Assembly: GCF_003003125.1 (NCBI RefSeq)
Contig: NZ_PVTZ01000001.1
Coordinates: 186,001-250,000, forward strand
Direction of reading: 5' to 3'
Origin: Laceyella sediminis
Lineage (GTDB): Bacteria; Bacillota; Bacilli; Thermoactinomycetales; Thermoactinomycetaceae
DNA length: 64,000 nt
Positions 10,273-20,888 of the stretch are shown piece after piece. The notes beneath the pieces were generated by a model. The model had not been told where the DNA came from. It ran no database searches and saw only the letters and a list, made by a program, of their open reading frames with translations. Position 1 is the stretch's first letter, and every line of letters begins with the position of its first letter. Position numbers and translations under genes: made by a program.

Positions 10273-11090
10273 GCCGGAGTGCCCCCCTTTTTGAGCATAT
10301 CCAAAATCATGTTCGCTGTTTCTTCTACCGCTTTGTTGGAAACGTCGATCACTGGGCATCCGAGTCGCCGAATCACGCGATCCGCGTATTCCAGCTCATA
10401 GATGATCCGTTCCATGCTCGCATAGTTGGCGCCTGTGGCCAAGCCCAGTGACTTCAATCGTTCTTGGCGGATATTATTCAATTGTTGTGGATCAATCGTC
10501 AAACCGATGCATCGGTTCACCGGGATCTCAAACAATTCTTCAGGCGGTTCTACTTCAGGCACAAGGGGCACATTGGCCACTTTCAACCGCTTGTGCGCCA
10601 AGTACATGGATAATGGGGTTTTGGAAGTGCGCGACACACCGATTAGCACCACATCCGCCCCCAGCACGCCGCGCGGGTCTTTGCCGTCATCATATTTGAC
10701 GGCGAATTCGATCGCTTCCACTTTGCGGAAATAATCTTCATCCAGCTTGTGGATCAAGCCCGGCTCCTGGCGCGGTTGCATTTGGTACAGGCGAGACATG
10801 CCGCGGATCATCGGCCCCATGATGTCCACATACGGCACATCTTTCTGTTCAGCCTCCTCAATCAATAGCTGTTGCAATTCTGGCAACACTAATGTAAACG
10901 CGATCAGAGCATTTTCCTCTTTGGCGGCTTGCACCGTTTCTTTGATGGTCTCTTTATCGGTGACGTAAGGGATGCGACGGATGTCCAGGGACGCTCCATT
11001 GAATTGGATGGATGCCGCCCGCACCACAAACTCCGCCGTCTCACCTACAGAGTCAGACACCACATAAACGACAGGTTGATGTTCAATCAT
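10269..11090 (-). CDS. yqfL: Pyruvate, phosphate dikinase regulatory kinase/phosphorylase (PDRP)
   Basis: The 273-residue DUF299-family protein reversibly phosphorylates an active-site Thr of PPDK: an ADP-dependent kinase inactivates and a Pi-dependent phosphorylase reactivates. The P-loop-like motif [15 protein letters not shown] lies at about residues 150-164. The gene sits 27 bp after ccpN and overlaps ppdK by 4 bp, so regulator, modifier and target form one operon. In Bacillus subtilis yqfL also follows ccpN but ppdK is absent there, so this locus makes the target explicit. Confidence 0.93.
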   Translation of the reverse strand: MIEHQPVVYVVSDSVGETAEFVVRAASIQFNGASLDIRRIPYVTDKETIKETVQAAKEENALIAFTLVLPELQQLLIEEAEQKDVPYVDIMGPMIRGMSRLYQMQPRQEPGLIHKLDEDYFRKVEAIEFAVKYDDGKDPRGVLGADVVLIGVSRTSKTPLSMYLAHKRLKVANVPLVPEVEPPEELFEIPVNRCIGLTIDPQQLNNIRQERLKSLGLATGANYASMERIIYELEYADRVIRRLGCPVIDVSNKAVEETANMILDMLKKGGTPA

Positions 11091-11117
11091 GAATTGGGCT
11101 TCCCTCCTTCAACCGGG

Positions 11118-11747
11118 TTACGGTTGTCCTAGTTCGACAAATGCTTTCACTAAGGTAGTTTTACTGATCCGACCGACCACTTCCATCTCTTGGGGACGAT
11201 CTTGGAACGGGCGCACGACAGGAAGTGAATCAACCTCATGCCGCATCATTTGCACCGCCGCATAATAGAGCGTGTCATCGGGCGTGCACGTGACGATATT
11301 CGGCATGCGCGTCATGATGACGCCAACTGGCATCGAACGCAGTTCTTGTTTACCCATTGCAGCCTGCAACAGGTCTTTGCGGGAAACGACGCCAACCAAT
11401 TGCCCCTCATTTTTGGTCACAATCAGGGAACCCACATCCTCCAAAAACATCGTGCAAATCGCGTCGTAAATGGATGTTTCCTCCCGAACCACGACAGGCA
11501 GAGACTTGTAATCTCGCACAGATAAATTGCGGATATGTTCACCCAGCAGTTGGTTCGTCGTTTTTCCGGAATAGAAATAGCCAACGCGAGGCCGGGCGTC
11601 CAACAGACCAGCCATGGTTAGGATGGCCAGGTCAGGCCTTAGTGTCGCTCGAGTCAACTTCAGCTTTTCCGCGATTTGTTCACCTGTGATCGGGCCTTCC
11701 GCCTTCACGATCTCAAGGATTTTTTCTTGGCGTTTCGTCAGTTCGAT
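11118..11747 (-). CDS. ccpN: CcpN-type repressor of gluconeogenic genes, probable non-AUG start
   Basis: The protein has an N-terminal winged-helix segment (ELTKRQEKILEIVKAEG, TRATLRPDLAILTMAGLLDA) and two CBS domains, matching CcpN (YqzB). In Bacillus, CcpN represses gapB and pckA under glycolytic conditions. No ATG, GTG or TTG precedes the helix-turn-helix in frame. The first GTG (11708) would cut into the HTH and has no ribosome-binding site. An ATC at 11747 is preceded by aggggg-tg with a 7-nt gap and gives 209 residues, close to the family's 212. I therefore place the start there; CTG at 11738 is an alternative. Confidence 0.85.
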   Translation of the reverse strand: MELTKRQEKILEIVKAEGPITGEQIAEKLKLTRATLRPDLAILTMAGLLDARPRVGYFYSGKTTNQLLGEHIRNLSVRDYKSLPVVVREETSIYDAICTMFLEDVGSLIVTKNEGQLVGVVSRKDLLQAAMGKQELRSMPVGVIMTRMPNIVTCTPDDTLYYAAVQMMRHEVDSLPVVRPFQDRPQEMEVVGRISKTTLVKAFVELGQP

Positions 11748-11785
11748 ACGCTTACACCCCCTGGTGGAGCAAAATATCTCATTTT

Positions 11786-11825
11786 AATATGACATACTAT
11801 TTTATGATAATCTAGATATAGTATA
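11786..11825 (-). promoter_or_regulatory. Putative CcpN operator(s) upstream of ccpN
   Basis: On the minus strand TATGTCATATT (11786-11796) matches the CcpN consensus TRTGHYATAYW, as I recall it from the Bacillus literature, at all 11 positions. A second site, TATACTATATC (11815-11825), matches at 9 of 11. A perfect 12-bp palindrome, TAGTATATACTA, overlaps the second site. This suggests that the ccpN-yqfL-ppdK operon is autoregulated. The surrounding 11,760-11,940 stretch is AT-rich and divergent between ccpN and the next gene. Confidence 0.45.
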
Positions 11826-11951
11826 TACTAAATCATTCTGTTTTTACCACTGCAATTTTTTGGCTCATAGGTTACGCTATAAGCAACTAGATTTCAAAAA
11901 TCTGATTAAGTATTGGACATGGATTCTAATTAATCATAGGAGATGAATAAC

Positions 11952-12866
11952 ATGCTGTTCACCAATCCGATTGCCGCATATTGTCCCATTCACTTTCACG
12001 CGTTGCGCCAAACGGCGGACGCCGGCTGCCCGCAGATTGAATTGCAATTCCCTAACGATCCCTATTCGGCCACCGAGCTATCGGAGCTACTGCAACTGTC
12101 AAAGCTCACACCGGTCGCCTTCCGAGCCCCTGTTTCCCTGGGGTTGGGCACATCCCCTTTTCCATTGGAAGAATGGAAACATTGGCTTGCGCTCATCGCC
12201 CAGCTAAACTTGGAAAGACCCCGTTTGGTATGCCACGCCGCTCCGGTGCCACTCGGTGCGATCTTTGAATACATGGATGACCACCCCACCGATTTCCATT
12301 CCTTGCAAGAGATGAAAAGCGAGTTGGTAAAGCGCATCGCCGCACAACTCAACCAACTGCACGAACTCGGCAAAGCGGCCAATATTGAGCTATTCATCGA
12401 AAATGCGCCGATGGGCGGAGATACTTATTTCGAACCGGGCCATTCCATGCTTTATCCAGTTCTGCGAACCCCCCGCCATCTCTTGCAATTAACCGAGCAA
12501 GCCCCCGTGCAGATCTGTTTTGACACGGCTCATGCCCGGATTACGTCCAATGCGCTCACTTATATGCACCGTTCTCGGAGCCTATTTGCCGGAGCCACAG
12601 AGCAAGAGATTTTGCACGCTCCAAACCATTGGCTTCGTTTCCACGAACTGTGCAAAGAACGCATCGGACTGGTACGGTTGGGTTATGCCCTCAGTTGGGG
12701 GGACACCCCGTCCACCCGTCACATCCCGTTTCCCGAATCTGCCTACGATGAATTGATCGACTTCGCTGAACAAGTCGACCCCTCTCTCCCCATTGTGCTG
12801 GCAGTCGGCGGAAAAGAGGCGCTACAGCAATCGTTGGCCACACTTCATGAATTAAAACGGACATAA
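11952..12866 (+). CDS. Sugar phosphate isomerase/epimerase-like TIM-barrel protein
   Basis: The 304-residue protein resembles the xylose isomerase-like/AP endonuclease 2 TIM-barrel superfamily. Strand-end motifs with likely metal ligands are CHAAP, IELFIENAP, CFDTAHARI and the C-terminal GYALSWGDTPSTRHIP. The substrate is unknown; isomerases, epimerases and AP endonuclease IV share the fold. An ATG at 11943 sits directly on the ribosome-binding site aggag, so the ATG at 11952 (9-nt spacing) is chosen. It is transcribed divergently from ccpN, and a long hairpin follows it. Confidence 0.7.
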   Translation: MLFTNPIAAYCPIHFHALRQTADAGCPQIELQFPNDPYSATELSELLQLSKLTPVAFRAPVSLGLGTSPFPLEEWKHWLALIAQLNLERPRLVCHAAPVPLGAIFEYMDDHPTDFHSLQEMKSELVKRIAAQLNQLHELGKAANIELFIENAPMGGDTYFEPGHSMLYPVLRTPRHLLQLTEQAPVQICFDTAHARITSNALTYMHRSRSLFAGATEQEILHAPNHWLRFHELCKERIGLVRLGYALSWGDTPSTRHIPFPESAYDELIDFAEQVDPSLPIVLAVGGKEALQQSLATLHELKRT

Positions 12867-12882
12867 TAGGTATGATCTTCAC

Positions 12883-12924
12883 ACCAAGGCCATTGGGAAA
12901 GATCGTTTTCCCCATGGCCTTGGT
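12883..12924. terminator. Long hairpin between convergent genes (bidirectional terminator)
   Basis: Arms ACCAAGGCCAT (12883-12893) and ATGGCCTTGGT (12914-12924) are extended inward by GGGAAA/TTTCCC after one mismatch, giving 17 paired bases with a 6-nt loop. There is no clear T-run. It sits exactly between the convergent TIM-barrel and Imm26-like genes. Confidence 0.6.
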
Positions 12925-12928
12925 CGCT

Positions 12929-13663
12929 TCATTGATTGGCGCTTACGAATACCTCATACAACCAGGTTTCCACTTGCTGTCGTGAATGGATGCCGTCTGG
13001 ATTACGCACTGCTTCTGCCTCCTCTTTGGAGACGCCGTATTCCCTGGCATCCGGCGAATTGGCCGCCCCACGGCTGATATAATATAAACGGCTGTTCCCA
13101 AAGAACGTGATATCGTACCCATAAAAATCAGGCAGTTGATAGGCTGCCTCATCAAACGGCATCTTGCCGATCCGTTTCCAAGCGCCAGTCAGAATCGGCG
13201 CCGCCTCCGTACACAAAGTAAATATTTGTTTTTTCTCTTTCTTCTTGAAGGTGGCCAAGGTCATCGCTCTTTTGCTGAACAGGTCATAATATTCGAGGTA
13301 CCAAGGCTCATCCGGCTTCCCACCGCGGACAATCATGGCGTATCCGGTCAGCTTACCGTCCAACAGCGGTATAGCCACGATATCACCCGGTTGTATTTGG
13401 TCGGATTTGGCCGATTTGGGCGCTTTTTTCACTTTAATTTTGCAATCGGTCACTTGCTTACCAGCCAGTTCGTCACTGGCGCGTTCTCCCGCGATGGCGA
13501 GGGAGGCTTGCATGATGCCCTGCCATTCTTCCAATGTCGGTGTGCGTCCAATTTGCTCGACACTGGTGCGGGCGAGATTAACCCAAGTCTCACTTAGCAT
13601 TTGGCTCAACTGCTGCTCATGCGGATGCGGTTTCTTTGGTGTTGTCTCTTTTTTTCTTGGCAT
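12929..13663 (-). CDS. Imm26-like domain protein (possible immunity protein)
   Basis: The 244-residue protein has a basic N-terminus (MPRKKETTPKKPHPHEQ). A central segment, QPGDIVAIPLLDGKLTGYAM, resembles the start of the Immunity protein 26 fold, in which a small beta domain opens with a GD-x-x-A/F-x-I-P-L pattern. The ~100 residues before it are helical and not recognised. No toxin gene lies beside it; the RHS toxin is 39 kb away. It may be a lone immunity gene or a housekeeping relative. The family call rests on a short motif. Confidence 0.45.
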   Translation of the reverse strand: MPRKKETTPKKPHPHEQQLSQMLSETWVNLARTSVEQIGRTPTLEEWQGIMQASLAIAGERASDELAGKQVTDCKIKVKKAPKSAKSDQIQPGDIVAIPLLDGKLTGYAMIVRGGKPDEPWYLEYYDLFSKRAMTLATFKKKEKKQIFTLCTEAAPILTGAWKRIGKMPFDEAAYQLPDFYGYDITFFGNSRLYYISRGAANSPDAREYGVSKEEAEAVRNPDGIHSRQQVETWLYEVFVSANQ

Positions 13664-13853
13664 GATCGGGTATCACACTCTCCCAGCGTTTGGCATGTAT
13701 CTAATGATTTCAAAAACGATGCCGATTGTCGCCTTTCATCGATGCAGGCGGAAGCGGATAGCACGCAAATCCCTTTCCGTCCGCTTCCATCACTGCCTCC
13801 CATTCTATGGCTGATCAGCATACATAAGGGTTCCACATCTTATTTTAAATCTT

Positions 13854-14432
13854 TTATTTTATGTTACAACCTGCGCCTTCCCTTCCAACCCCCTGATGAT
13901 ACTCCGTCGCCTTCATCCCGTATACGACGATGTCCTCAAATCGCCCATACAGATGGACGGCTTCCTTCAGTATCCCTTCCTTCCGAAATCCCAATCGTTC
14001 TGGGATCGCTCTGCTTCGATGGTTGGGGGCTGCCACCCGAATCTCGATGCGATTGAGGCCGTAATGCTCAAAGCCGATAGCAAGAAGCGAGCGGACCGCA
14101 GCGCTCGCCAGCCCTTTACCTTGCTGATCGGCAGCAAGCCAGTAGCCAATCTCTCCCTGGCGGTTGAGCCAGTTTAACTAATGGAAACCAATCATGCCGA
14201 CAATGTTACCTTCCAGCACCATCGCCGCTTGGAATCCTTGATTGTCAGCGTACTGGTTCAACCAATTTTTTATGATGGATTTATAGTCGTCGGGTGATTT
14301 CATATCATCCACCCAAGGCAACCAAGGACGCAAATGGCAACGATTTTGATCGACGACCGCGTATAACTCTTCCCGATCTGCTTGCGTGGGCAACTTTAAT
14401 GAAAGCTGTTCATTCACCGGAAAATAAAACAC
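13854..14432 (-). pseudogene. GNAT acetyltransferase (RimL-like) interrupted by one in-frame TAG
   Basis: Read through, this is a complete 192-residue RimL-type acetyltransferase starting at a GTG (14432) with the ribosome-binding site aaggaggaa. A TAG at 14178-14180 interrupts it right after VGMIGFH, before LNWLNRQGEIGYWLAADQQG. The downstream half is intact, includes the acetyl-CoA loop (QQGKGLASAAV) and FRKEGILKEAVHLYGRFEDI, and stays in the same frame to its natural end. No other lesion is visible, so the mutation is recent, a sequencing error, or read through. It differs from the GNAT gene at 2075-2689. Confidence 0.8.
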
Positions 14433-14479
14433 CGGCCTCTTCCTCCTTCACAGCGAGTGATGAGAATCCGACATTGTAA

Positions 14480-14511
14480 AGAAAACGCAAGCGAGTGAAA
14501 GCTTGCGTTTT
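14480..14511 (-). terminator. Terminator after glyQS
   Basis: Perfect 11-bp arms AAAACGCAAGC (14482-14492) and GCTTGCGTTTT (14501-14511) with an 8-nt loop end the glyQS operon. The symmetric A/T runs may let it work in both directions. Confidence 0.85.
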
Positions 14512-14520
14512 GCATACAAA

Positions 14521-16602
14521 TCAGGAAGGGAAAACCACATGTTCAAACGCGGCAAATGCGCTTGTCAACGACGTGATTTCCCGTAACAGGGCCAAGCGGT
14601 TTTTTCTCACCGTTTCATCATCAACCATGACCATGACCTGATCGAAATATTGATGGATTTCCGGCACCATGATCATCAGGGCGTGATAGAGAGCGCCGGG
14701 ATCATCGTTCTCTTTTGCCCGCTCCCACTCCGTTTTGGCGCGGTTAAGGGCTTCATATAGGCTGTGTTCAGCCGGATCAGCGAACAAATCGGCCGTCACA
14801 GCTGTATCGTCTGCTTTGGCTGCCAAATTGGCCACGCGGGTGAAGCCTTCCACTTCCAATTTGAACGCATCTCGATCCAACTGATCCATCAGTACTTGCG
14901 CTTTGCGGATGATAAACGCTGGGTACGACAGTTCTCCTCCTAACACCGCCTCGATCACATCATAGCGAATCTCCATCTCTTGCATGACGGCTTTCAGGCG
15001 CAAAGCGAAGAATTGAAGCAAGTCCCGTTCGACCTCAAGGCGTTCCACTTTGAGAAGACCAGCCTGCGCCAACTGATCCACCGCCGCTTCGATCAACGCA
15101 GTGAGCGAGAGCGACTGGAAGGAGGGGCTCAGCAGAATCTGCACGATGCCGGCCGCTTTTCTACGCAGACCATAGGGGTCTTGCGAACCTGTCGGCTGGA
15201 TGCCGATACCAAAGCTAGCGGCGATGGCATCCATTTTGTCTGCCAAACCGATCAATCCGCCGAGCAGATGTTGCGGCACGTCATCTCCTGCGAAACGGGG
15301 CAGGTAGTGTTCATGAATCGCTTTTGCCACTTCCGCGTCTTCTCCATGCGCCAACGCATAATGACTACCCATGATGCCTTCCAATTCCGGGAATTCCCCG
15401 ACCATTTGCGTGGCTAGGTCAAATTTGCAAATCGCGGCAGCGCGGTCCAGTTTGGATCGGTCGACGGGCAAGCCCCCTTGTTCGGCTAAAATCCGAGCCA
15501 CCTCTCCAATCCGTCCGATCCGGTCACCAACGCTCCCCAACTCTTCTTGGTAGACGATGTTGGCCAGCTTCGCATTGGCCTCTTCAATCGGCAATTTCAA
15601 ATCTTCATCATAGAAGAAACGGGCGTCGGCCAGCCGCGCGCGCAACACTTTTTCATTCCCTTTGGCCACATTCTCCAACCCGTTGCTGTCACCGTTGCGA
15701 ACAGCCACGAAGAAAGGAAGCAATTGGCCGGATCGGTCTTCCACTGGGAAATACCGCTGATGTTCGCGCATGGTGGTGATCAGCACTTCGCGGGGCACTG
15801 CTAAGTACTCTGCGGAGAATGTGCCGTAAAACGCAGTCGGGTATTCCACCAGATGCGTCACTTCGTCCAACAGCCCCTTATCAACGGGGATTTTCCAGTT
15901 GTGCGTCTCCTCCAGTTGCCGCAATTGGCTCAAAATCAAGTTGCGGCGTTCTTCGACGTCGGCGAGCACATATTGGCCGCGCAAGTCCTCTACATAGCGT
16001 TCTGGCGTTGTCAGCGCGATTTCCTGTCCTAAGAAGCGATGGCCTCGAGTGAGATTGCCAGCCTTCAACCCCGCCCATTCCACTGGCACCACTTCTTCTC
16101 CGAACAAGCACACCAACCAGCGCACCGGGCGGATGAATCGGGTGCGGTCATTCCACCGCATGGTTTTGGGGAAGTGCAAACTGGAGATCACTTCCGGCAG
16201 TCCCTTCAACAGCTGGGCAACCGTCTCTTCACCTGGCTGATGCAACTGGGCGAACACATAGGTCTCACCCTTCACTTCTTTCAAAGTGAGCTGGTCGACG
16301 GTCAGCCCGTTTTTGCGCGCAAATCCTTCGGCTGCTTTGCTCCAGCCTCCGTCCGGAGTCTTAGCGATCCGCGCCGCTGGGCCTCTCACTTCCTCTTCCT
16401 TGTCGGCTTGCTTCTCAGCCACAGCGTGGATAAGCACCGTCAAGCGCCGCGGTGTCGCATAGGTTTTCACTGCTCCATGCTGAATGCGATTTTCTGTCAA
16501 CCAAGCGGACAACTTATCCCCTAATTGCTGTACCGCCCCGTCAATAAACCGCGCCGGCACCTCTTCGCAACCAATTTCCAATAGCAAATCCCGTTCGCTC
16601 AT
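14521..16602 (-). CDS. glyS: Glycine--tRNA ligase beta subunit
   Basis: The 693-residue protein is the beta subunit of the bacterial alpha2beta2 glycyl-tRNA synthetase; it carries tRNA-recognition domains. The N-terminal [19 protein letters not shown], the core [20 protein letters not shown] and the C-terminal DALR anticodon-binding-like region are typical. Its start overlaps the glyQ stop by 4 bp (ATGA), so the subunits are translationally coupled. Expression is controlled by the T-box upstream of glyQ. Confidence 0.96.
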   Translation of the reverse strand: MSERDLLLEIGCEEVPARFIDGAVQQLGDKLSAWLTENRIQHGAVKTYATPRRLTVLIHAVAEKQADKEEEVRGPAARIAKTPDGGWSKAAEGFARKNGLTVDQLTLKEVKGETYVFAQLHQPGEETVAQLLKGLPEVISSLHFPKTMRWNDRTRFIRPVRWLVCLFGEEVVPVEWAGLKAGNLTRGHRFLGQEIALTTPERYVEDLRGQYVLADVEERRNLILSQLRQLEETHNWKIPVDKGLLDEVTHLVEYPTAFYGTFSAEYLAVPREVLITTMREHQRYFPVEDRSGQLLPFFVAVRNGDSNGLENVAKGNEKVLRARLADARFFYDEDLKLPIEEANAKLANIVYQEELGSVGDRIGRIGEVARILAEQGGLPVDRSKLDRAAAICKFDLATQMVGEFPELEGIMGSHYALAHGEDAEVAKAIHEHYLPRFAGDDVPQHLLGGLIGLADKMDAIAASFGIGIQPTGSQDPYGLRRKAAGIVQILLSPSFQSLSLTALIEAAVDQLAQAGLLKVERLEVERDLLQFFALRLKAVMQEMEIRYDVIEAVLGGELSYPAFIIRKAQVLMDQLDRDAFKLEVEGFTRVANLAAKADDTAVTADLFADPAEHSLYEALNRAKTEWERAKENDDPGALYHALMIMVPEIHQYFDQVMVMVDDETVRKNRLALLREITSLTSAFAAFEHVVFPS

Positions 16603-17486
16603 TTCGATTCCCCTCCCTTGTCTTTCAATAATGGGAAGCCCAATTTTTCACGTTCTTCAATGTACGCGCGGGCGATGCGGCGTGATAGGTTGCGTACCCG
16701 GCCAATGTAACCGGTACGTTCGGTCACACTGATCGCTCCCCGTGCATCGAGCAGGTTAAAGGTATGGGAACATTTCAGCGCATAATCATATGCCGGGAAA
16801 ACCAAATTCTCTTCCAACGCTCTCTTCGCCTCACGCTCATACTGGTCAAACAATTGGAACAGCCATTCTTTATCCGAGATTTCAAATGTGTATTTGGAAT
16901 GCTCGTATTCGGGTTGCTGGAAAACATCGCCATACTTTACGCCATCCACCCATTCAAGCTCATACACATTCTCTTTGTCTTGTATGTAGAGTGCCAGTCG
17001 CTCCAGCCCGTAGGTCAACTCCACCGACACCGGCTCTACATCCATGCTCCCCACTTGTTGGAAATAGGTGAACTGGGTCGCTTCCATTCCATCAACCCAT
17101 ACTTCCCAGCCCAATCCCGCAGCGCCAAAAGTGGGATTTTCCCAGTTATCTTCCACAAAGCGGATGTCATGCTGAAGCGGATCAAGTCCCAGCGCCTTCA
17201 AGCTGTCTAAATAAATTTCTTGGATATTCTCAGGCACCGGCTTTAAAATGACTTGAAATTGATGGTGTTGATACAACCGGTTGGGATTTTCGCCATAGCG
17301 CCCGTCAGCTGGACGGCGCGAAGGCTCCACATACGCCGCTTTCCATGGCTCCGGGCCGAGCGCGCGCAAAAACGTCATCGGATTCAGCGTGCCAGCCCCT
17401 TTTTCCGTGTCGTATGGTTGCACGAGGACGCAACCTTGCGACGACCAGAATTCCTGCAACTGTTTGATCATTTGTTGCATATTCAT
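16599..17486 (-). CDS. glyQ: Glycine--tRNA ligase alpha subunit
   Basis: The 295-residue catalytic alpha subunit has the class II aminoacylation core, with [20 protein letters not shown] at the N-terminus and [20 protein letters not shown] as motif 2 region. The frame is open upstream into the T-box leader. The ATG at 17486 (MNMQQ) follows a G-rich ribosome-binding site and gives the family length of about 295. glyS follows with an ATGA overlap. Confidence 0.96.
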   Translation of the reverse strand: MNMQQMIKQLQEFWSSQGCVLVQPYDTEKGAGTLNPMTFLRALGPEPWKAAYVEPSRRPADGRYGENPNRLYQHHQFQVILKPVPENIQEIYLDSLKALGLDPLQHDIRFVEDNWENPTFGAAGLGWEVWVDGMEATQFTYFQQVGSMDVEPVSVELTYGLERLALYIQDKENVYELEWVDGVKYGDVFQQPEYEHSKYTFEISDKEWLFQLFDQYEREAKRALEENLVFPAYDYALKCSHTFNLLDARGAISVTERTGYIGRVRNLSRRIARAYIEEREKLGFPLLKDKGGESK

Positions 17487-17793
17487 GAAATACACAACCC
17501 CCCACGTCTTTTTAAACACTAAAAAACCTCTCGTCCCATGACAAAAGAAGTGTTTGCCATAGGGACGAGAGGTTATTTCCCGCGGTTCCACCCTATTTGG
17601 CTGACAACGTATCGCCAGCCCGCTCTCAGTATGGTGCGCTCCGGAACTGCCCTTCACCAAGCACCGTCACCAGGCTTCCACCCTCCCCGGTTCGCTTTGC
17701 ACGGCCGTCTTGGCTACTCCTTTTCCTTCTTCGCGCACGCTCGCATTGATCTAGCCTACGGCTTGCTCCTATATCACAAGCAAGCGTTTCATG
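17487..17793 (-). promoter_or_regulatory. T-box riboswitch leader of glyQS
   Basis: The T-box sequence AGGGTGGAACCGCGGG lies at 17579-17594 on the minus strand. It precedes a terminator with 13-bp arms (AACCTCTCGTCCC at 17562-17574 with its complement at 17525-17537) and a T-run. The leader starts about 300 nt before glyQ from a strong SigA promoter. Uncharged tRNA-Gly would stabilise the antiterminator. A candidate glycine specifier GGC is at 17649-17651; stem I was not folded, so that assignment is tentative. Confidence 0.93.
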
Positions 17794-17799
17794 GCAAAA

Positions 17800-17828
17800 A
17801 ATATAACAAAACCAAAAGCCGTTGTCAA
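17800..17828 (-). promoter_or_regulatory. SigA promoter of glyQS
   Basis: TTGACA (17823-17828) and TATATT (17800-17805) are separated by exactly 17 bp on the minus strand. The -35 box begins right after the recO stop codon, so glyQS has its own transcription start around 17793. Confidence 0.88.
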
Positions 17829-18581
17829 TCATCCGCCAGCCCAAGTTTTGCGTATGCTGTCAAGCAAAGCGTGCGATTTGCACTCCCAAGGCAGATGCTC
17901 TTGCATAAACGCGCGGAGCAACGTCTCCAGCTGTTCATTGGTTTCTGCTTTAACCGTCACTTCGCCCATCCGCTCAGGGGCAAGGCGGCCCAACAGCGGT
18001 AAGATGCGGGCTACCGCTGGCGATACCGAAAGCCCGCGTGGATCAAGGTGGGCACATGCTTCGCACAAAAAGCCACCCTGGGTCACACTAAACCGAACCG
18101 GGCGCGAATCTTGACGGCAATGCGCACAATGATCCAACACGGGTGCGCTTCCGGCTAGAGAAAGTATTCTCAACTCGATCACCCTGGTCAAAATTTCGGG
18201 GTCAGTCCCTTGTTCCAGCCGGGACAGCAATGTTTTCAGAAGGCGGTAAAAAGCGGGATGCGGTTCTTTCTCCGCCAAGCTTTTATCAATCAATTCAAAC
18301 CAATATGCTCCGTATGAAGTAAGCAATAAATCAGAACGGATCCCATGATGCGAATCCAACAGATCCGCTTGAGACAAGGAAACGATGCCACCGCCGCCGA
18401 AGCTGACGAAATGGGCGACGGTGAAAGGCTCGGTCACGGCGCTGAAACGGCTCTTCGTTTTTTTGGACCCGCGGGCCATCAAGGCCACTTTGCCCAAAAA
18501 CTCAGTGAACACCGTCACAATCTGATGGCTTTCCCCATAATCCCGAGCCTTCAGGACAATCCCTTCAAATTTGTTCAACAA
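17829..18581 (-). CDS. recO: DNA repair protein RecO
   Basis: The 250-residue recombination mediator has the OB-fold N-terminus (FEGIVLKARDYGESHQIVTVFT) and the C-terminal zinc site with two CxxC pairs (CAHCRQDSRPV, CEACAHLDPRG). RecO loads RecA on SSB-coated DNA with RecR. The start is a TTG at 18581 with aaagg eight bases before it. It follows yqzL closely in the conserved era-yqzL-recO order. Confidence 0.94.
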   Translation of the reverse strand: MLNKFEGIVLKARDYGESHQIVTVFTEFLGKVALMARGSKKTKSRFSAVTEPFTVAHFVSFGGGGIVSLSQADLLDSHHGIRSDLLLTSYGAYWFELIDKSLAEKEPHPAFYRLLKTLLSRLEQGTDPEILTRVIELRILSLAGSAPVLDHCAHCRQDSRPVRFSVTQGGFLCEACAHLDPRGLSVSPAVARILPLLGRLAPERMGEVTVKAETNEQLETLLRAFMQEHLPWECKSHALLDSIRKTWAGG

Positions 18582-18598
18582 GCGAATCGCCCTTTCTC

Positions 18599-18730
18599 CT
18601 AACCGTCCTCCTCGTCCTCTTCCGGGCGTTCATTCCCATCCGTTTGCTGGGGCACTGCCAAATCTCTGTACAACAGGTAAGCGTCAACGCTCCCCGTTCG
18701 CTGAAAGATATTCCAGGCCAGATTTTGCAT
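18599..18730 (-). CDS. yqzL: YqzL-family small protein
   Basis: This 43-residue ORF between era and recO matches YqzL in position and pattern. It starts with MQNLAWNIFQRTGSVDAYLL, which resembles the W-x-x-F-x-x-T-G-x-x-D-A-Y-L-L core of that family, and ends in a strongly acidic tail (ERPEEDEEDG). The ATG at 18730 follows aaaggatg. The function of YqzL is unknown. The stop lies 17 bp before the recO start, so it is probably cotranscribed. Confidence 0.85.
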   Translation of the reverse strand: MQNLAWNIFQRTGSVDAYLLYRDLAVPQQTDGNERPEEDEEDG

Positions 18731-18812
18731 CTAGCATCATCCTTTCGGCTGTGCGATACACAAACTTAGGATGAACTAGAAAGGCGAGGAGTATTAGATG
18801 GAAAAATTGGTA

Positions 18813-20133
<1,321 letters not shown>

Positions 20134-20181
20134 TCACATGCTTAACAGGGTTCCATTATTATAGAAAAAAAAAGGGGGGCA

Positions 20182-20877
20182 TTACAAGAATTGCACCCCG
20201 ATTCCGGCCACGATGGTTCCCAGGGCCGCGCCGAGCAGGATGGGCTTGCGGTTCACTTGATCCCGCAAACGGACGCCCATGACCATACCCAAAAGCAACA
20301 GGGCCAACAACCCGATGTAGAGGTTCCCTGTTACCGCAATAATCAAAGCGGCCACGCAAAAAGAGAGCGACGTGATCATGCTGGGTTCCCAACCAGCCAG
20401 ATCCACACGGTGCAACCACCCTTTGAGAAACATCGTCAAAAAGAAATTAAACACAATGATAACTGCTAATCCCATATTGGCGGGATAGGACGCCGTTTCC
20501 GACGTCTTGAGTGAAAAAAACAATGACTGAAGATAGGGATAAAACACGCTAAAGCCCACGATCACAGCCAGGCCCGCCGTTAGCAAAACAGCGCCGGCCG
20601 CCACATCCTTGGCCACTTTAGCCAAGGGGTGGTACTCTTCGGTCACCAGATCAACCAACGCTTCAATCGCCGTATTGATCAATTCGGCGAACAGCACCAA
20701 GATGATCGTAACAAACAAAACCAAGACTTCCACTTTGCTCATCGGGAGGTACATGGCGAGTAATAAGACGATTAAAGCCGCGACATAATGAATCCGCATG
20801 TTGCGCTGGGTACCGATCGTATATTTTAATCCCTCCAACGCAAAAATGAAGCTTTTAATCAGTTTTGTCACCCACAC
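20182..20877 (-). CDS. dgkA: Undecaprenol/diacylglycerol kinase with a degenerate PAP2-like C-terminal domain
   Basis: Residues ~1-120 match the Gram-positive DgkA family (undecaprenol kinase), including the active-site helix VLFAELINTAIEALVDLVTEEYHPLAKVAKDVAAG split over two membrane segments. A further ~100 residues resemble a short PAP2 phosphatase domain. Where active PAP2 proteins have P-S-G-H and later R-x5-H, this protein reads EPSMITSLS and VRLRDQVNR, so the catalytic His residues appear lost. The start is a GTG with aggaggc eight bases upstream. The 231-residue length exceeds the single-domain family. Confidence 0.8.
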   Translation of the reverse strand: MWVTKLIKSFIFALEGLKYTIGTQRNMRIHYVAALIVLLLAMYLPMSKVEVLVLFVTIILVLFAELINTAIEALVDLVTEEYHPLAKVAKDVAAGAVLLTAGLAVIVGFSVFYPYLQSLFFSLKTSETASYPANMGLAVIIVFNFFLTMFLKGWLHRVDLAGWEPSMITSLSFCVAALIIAVTGNLYIGLLALLLLGMVMGVRLRDQVNRKPILLGAALGTIVAGIGVQFL

Positions 20878-20888
20878 AAGCTTGCCTC

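Noticed and set aside
12062-12397. Long antisense open frames within real genes (many places, for example here)
   Set aside because: They mirror the codon pattern of the sense gene, lack ribosome-binding sites and have no recognisable protein features.
13751-13787. 9-bp inverted repeat GGAAGCGGA/TCCGCTTCC upstream of the Imm26-like gene
   Set aside because: The loop is long and no promoter or terminator feature goes with it; not enough to call a regulatory site.
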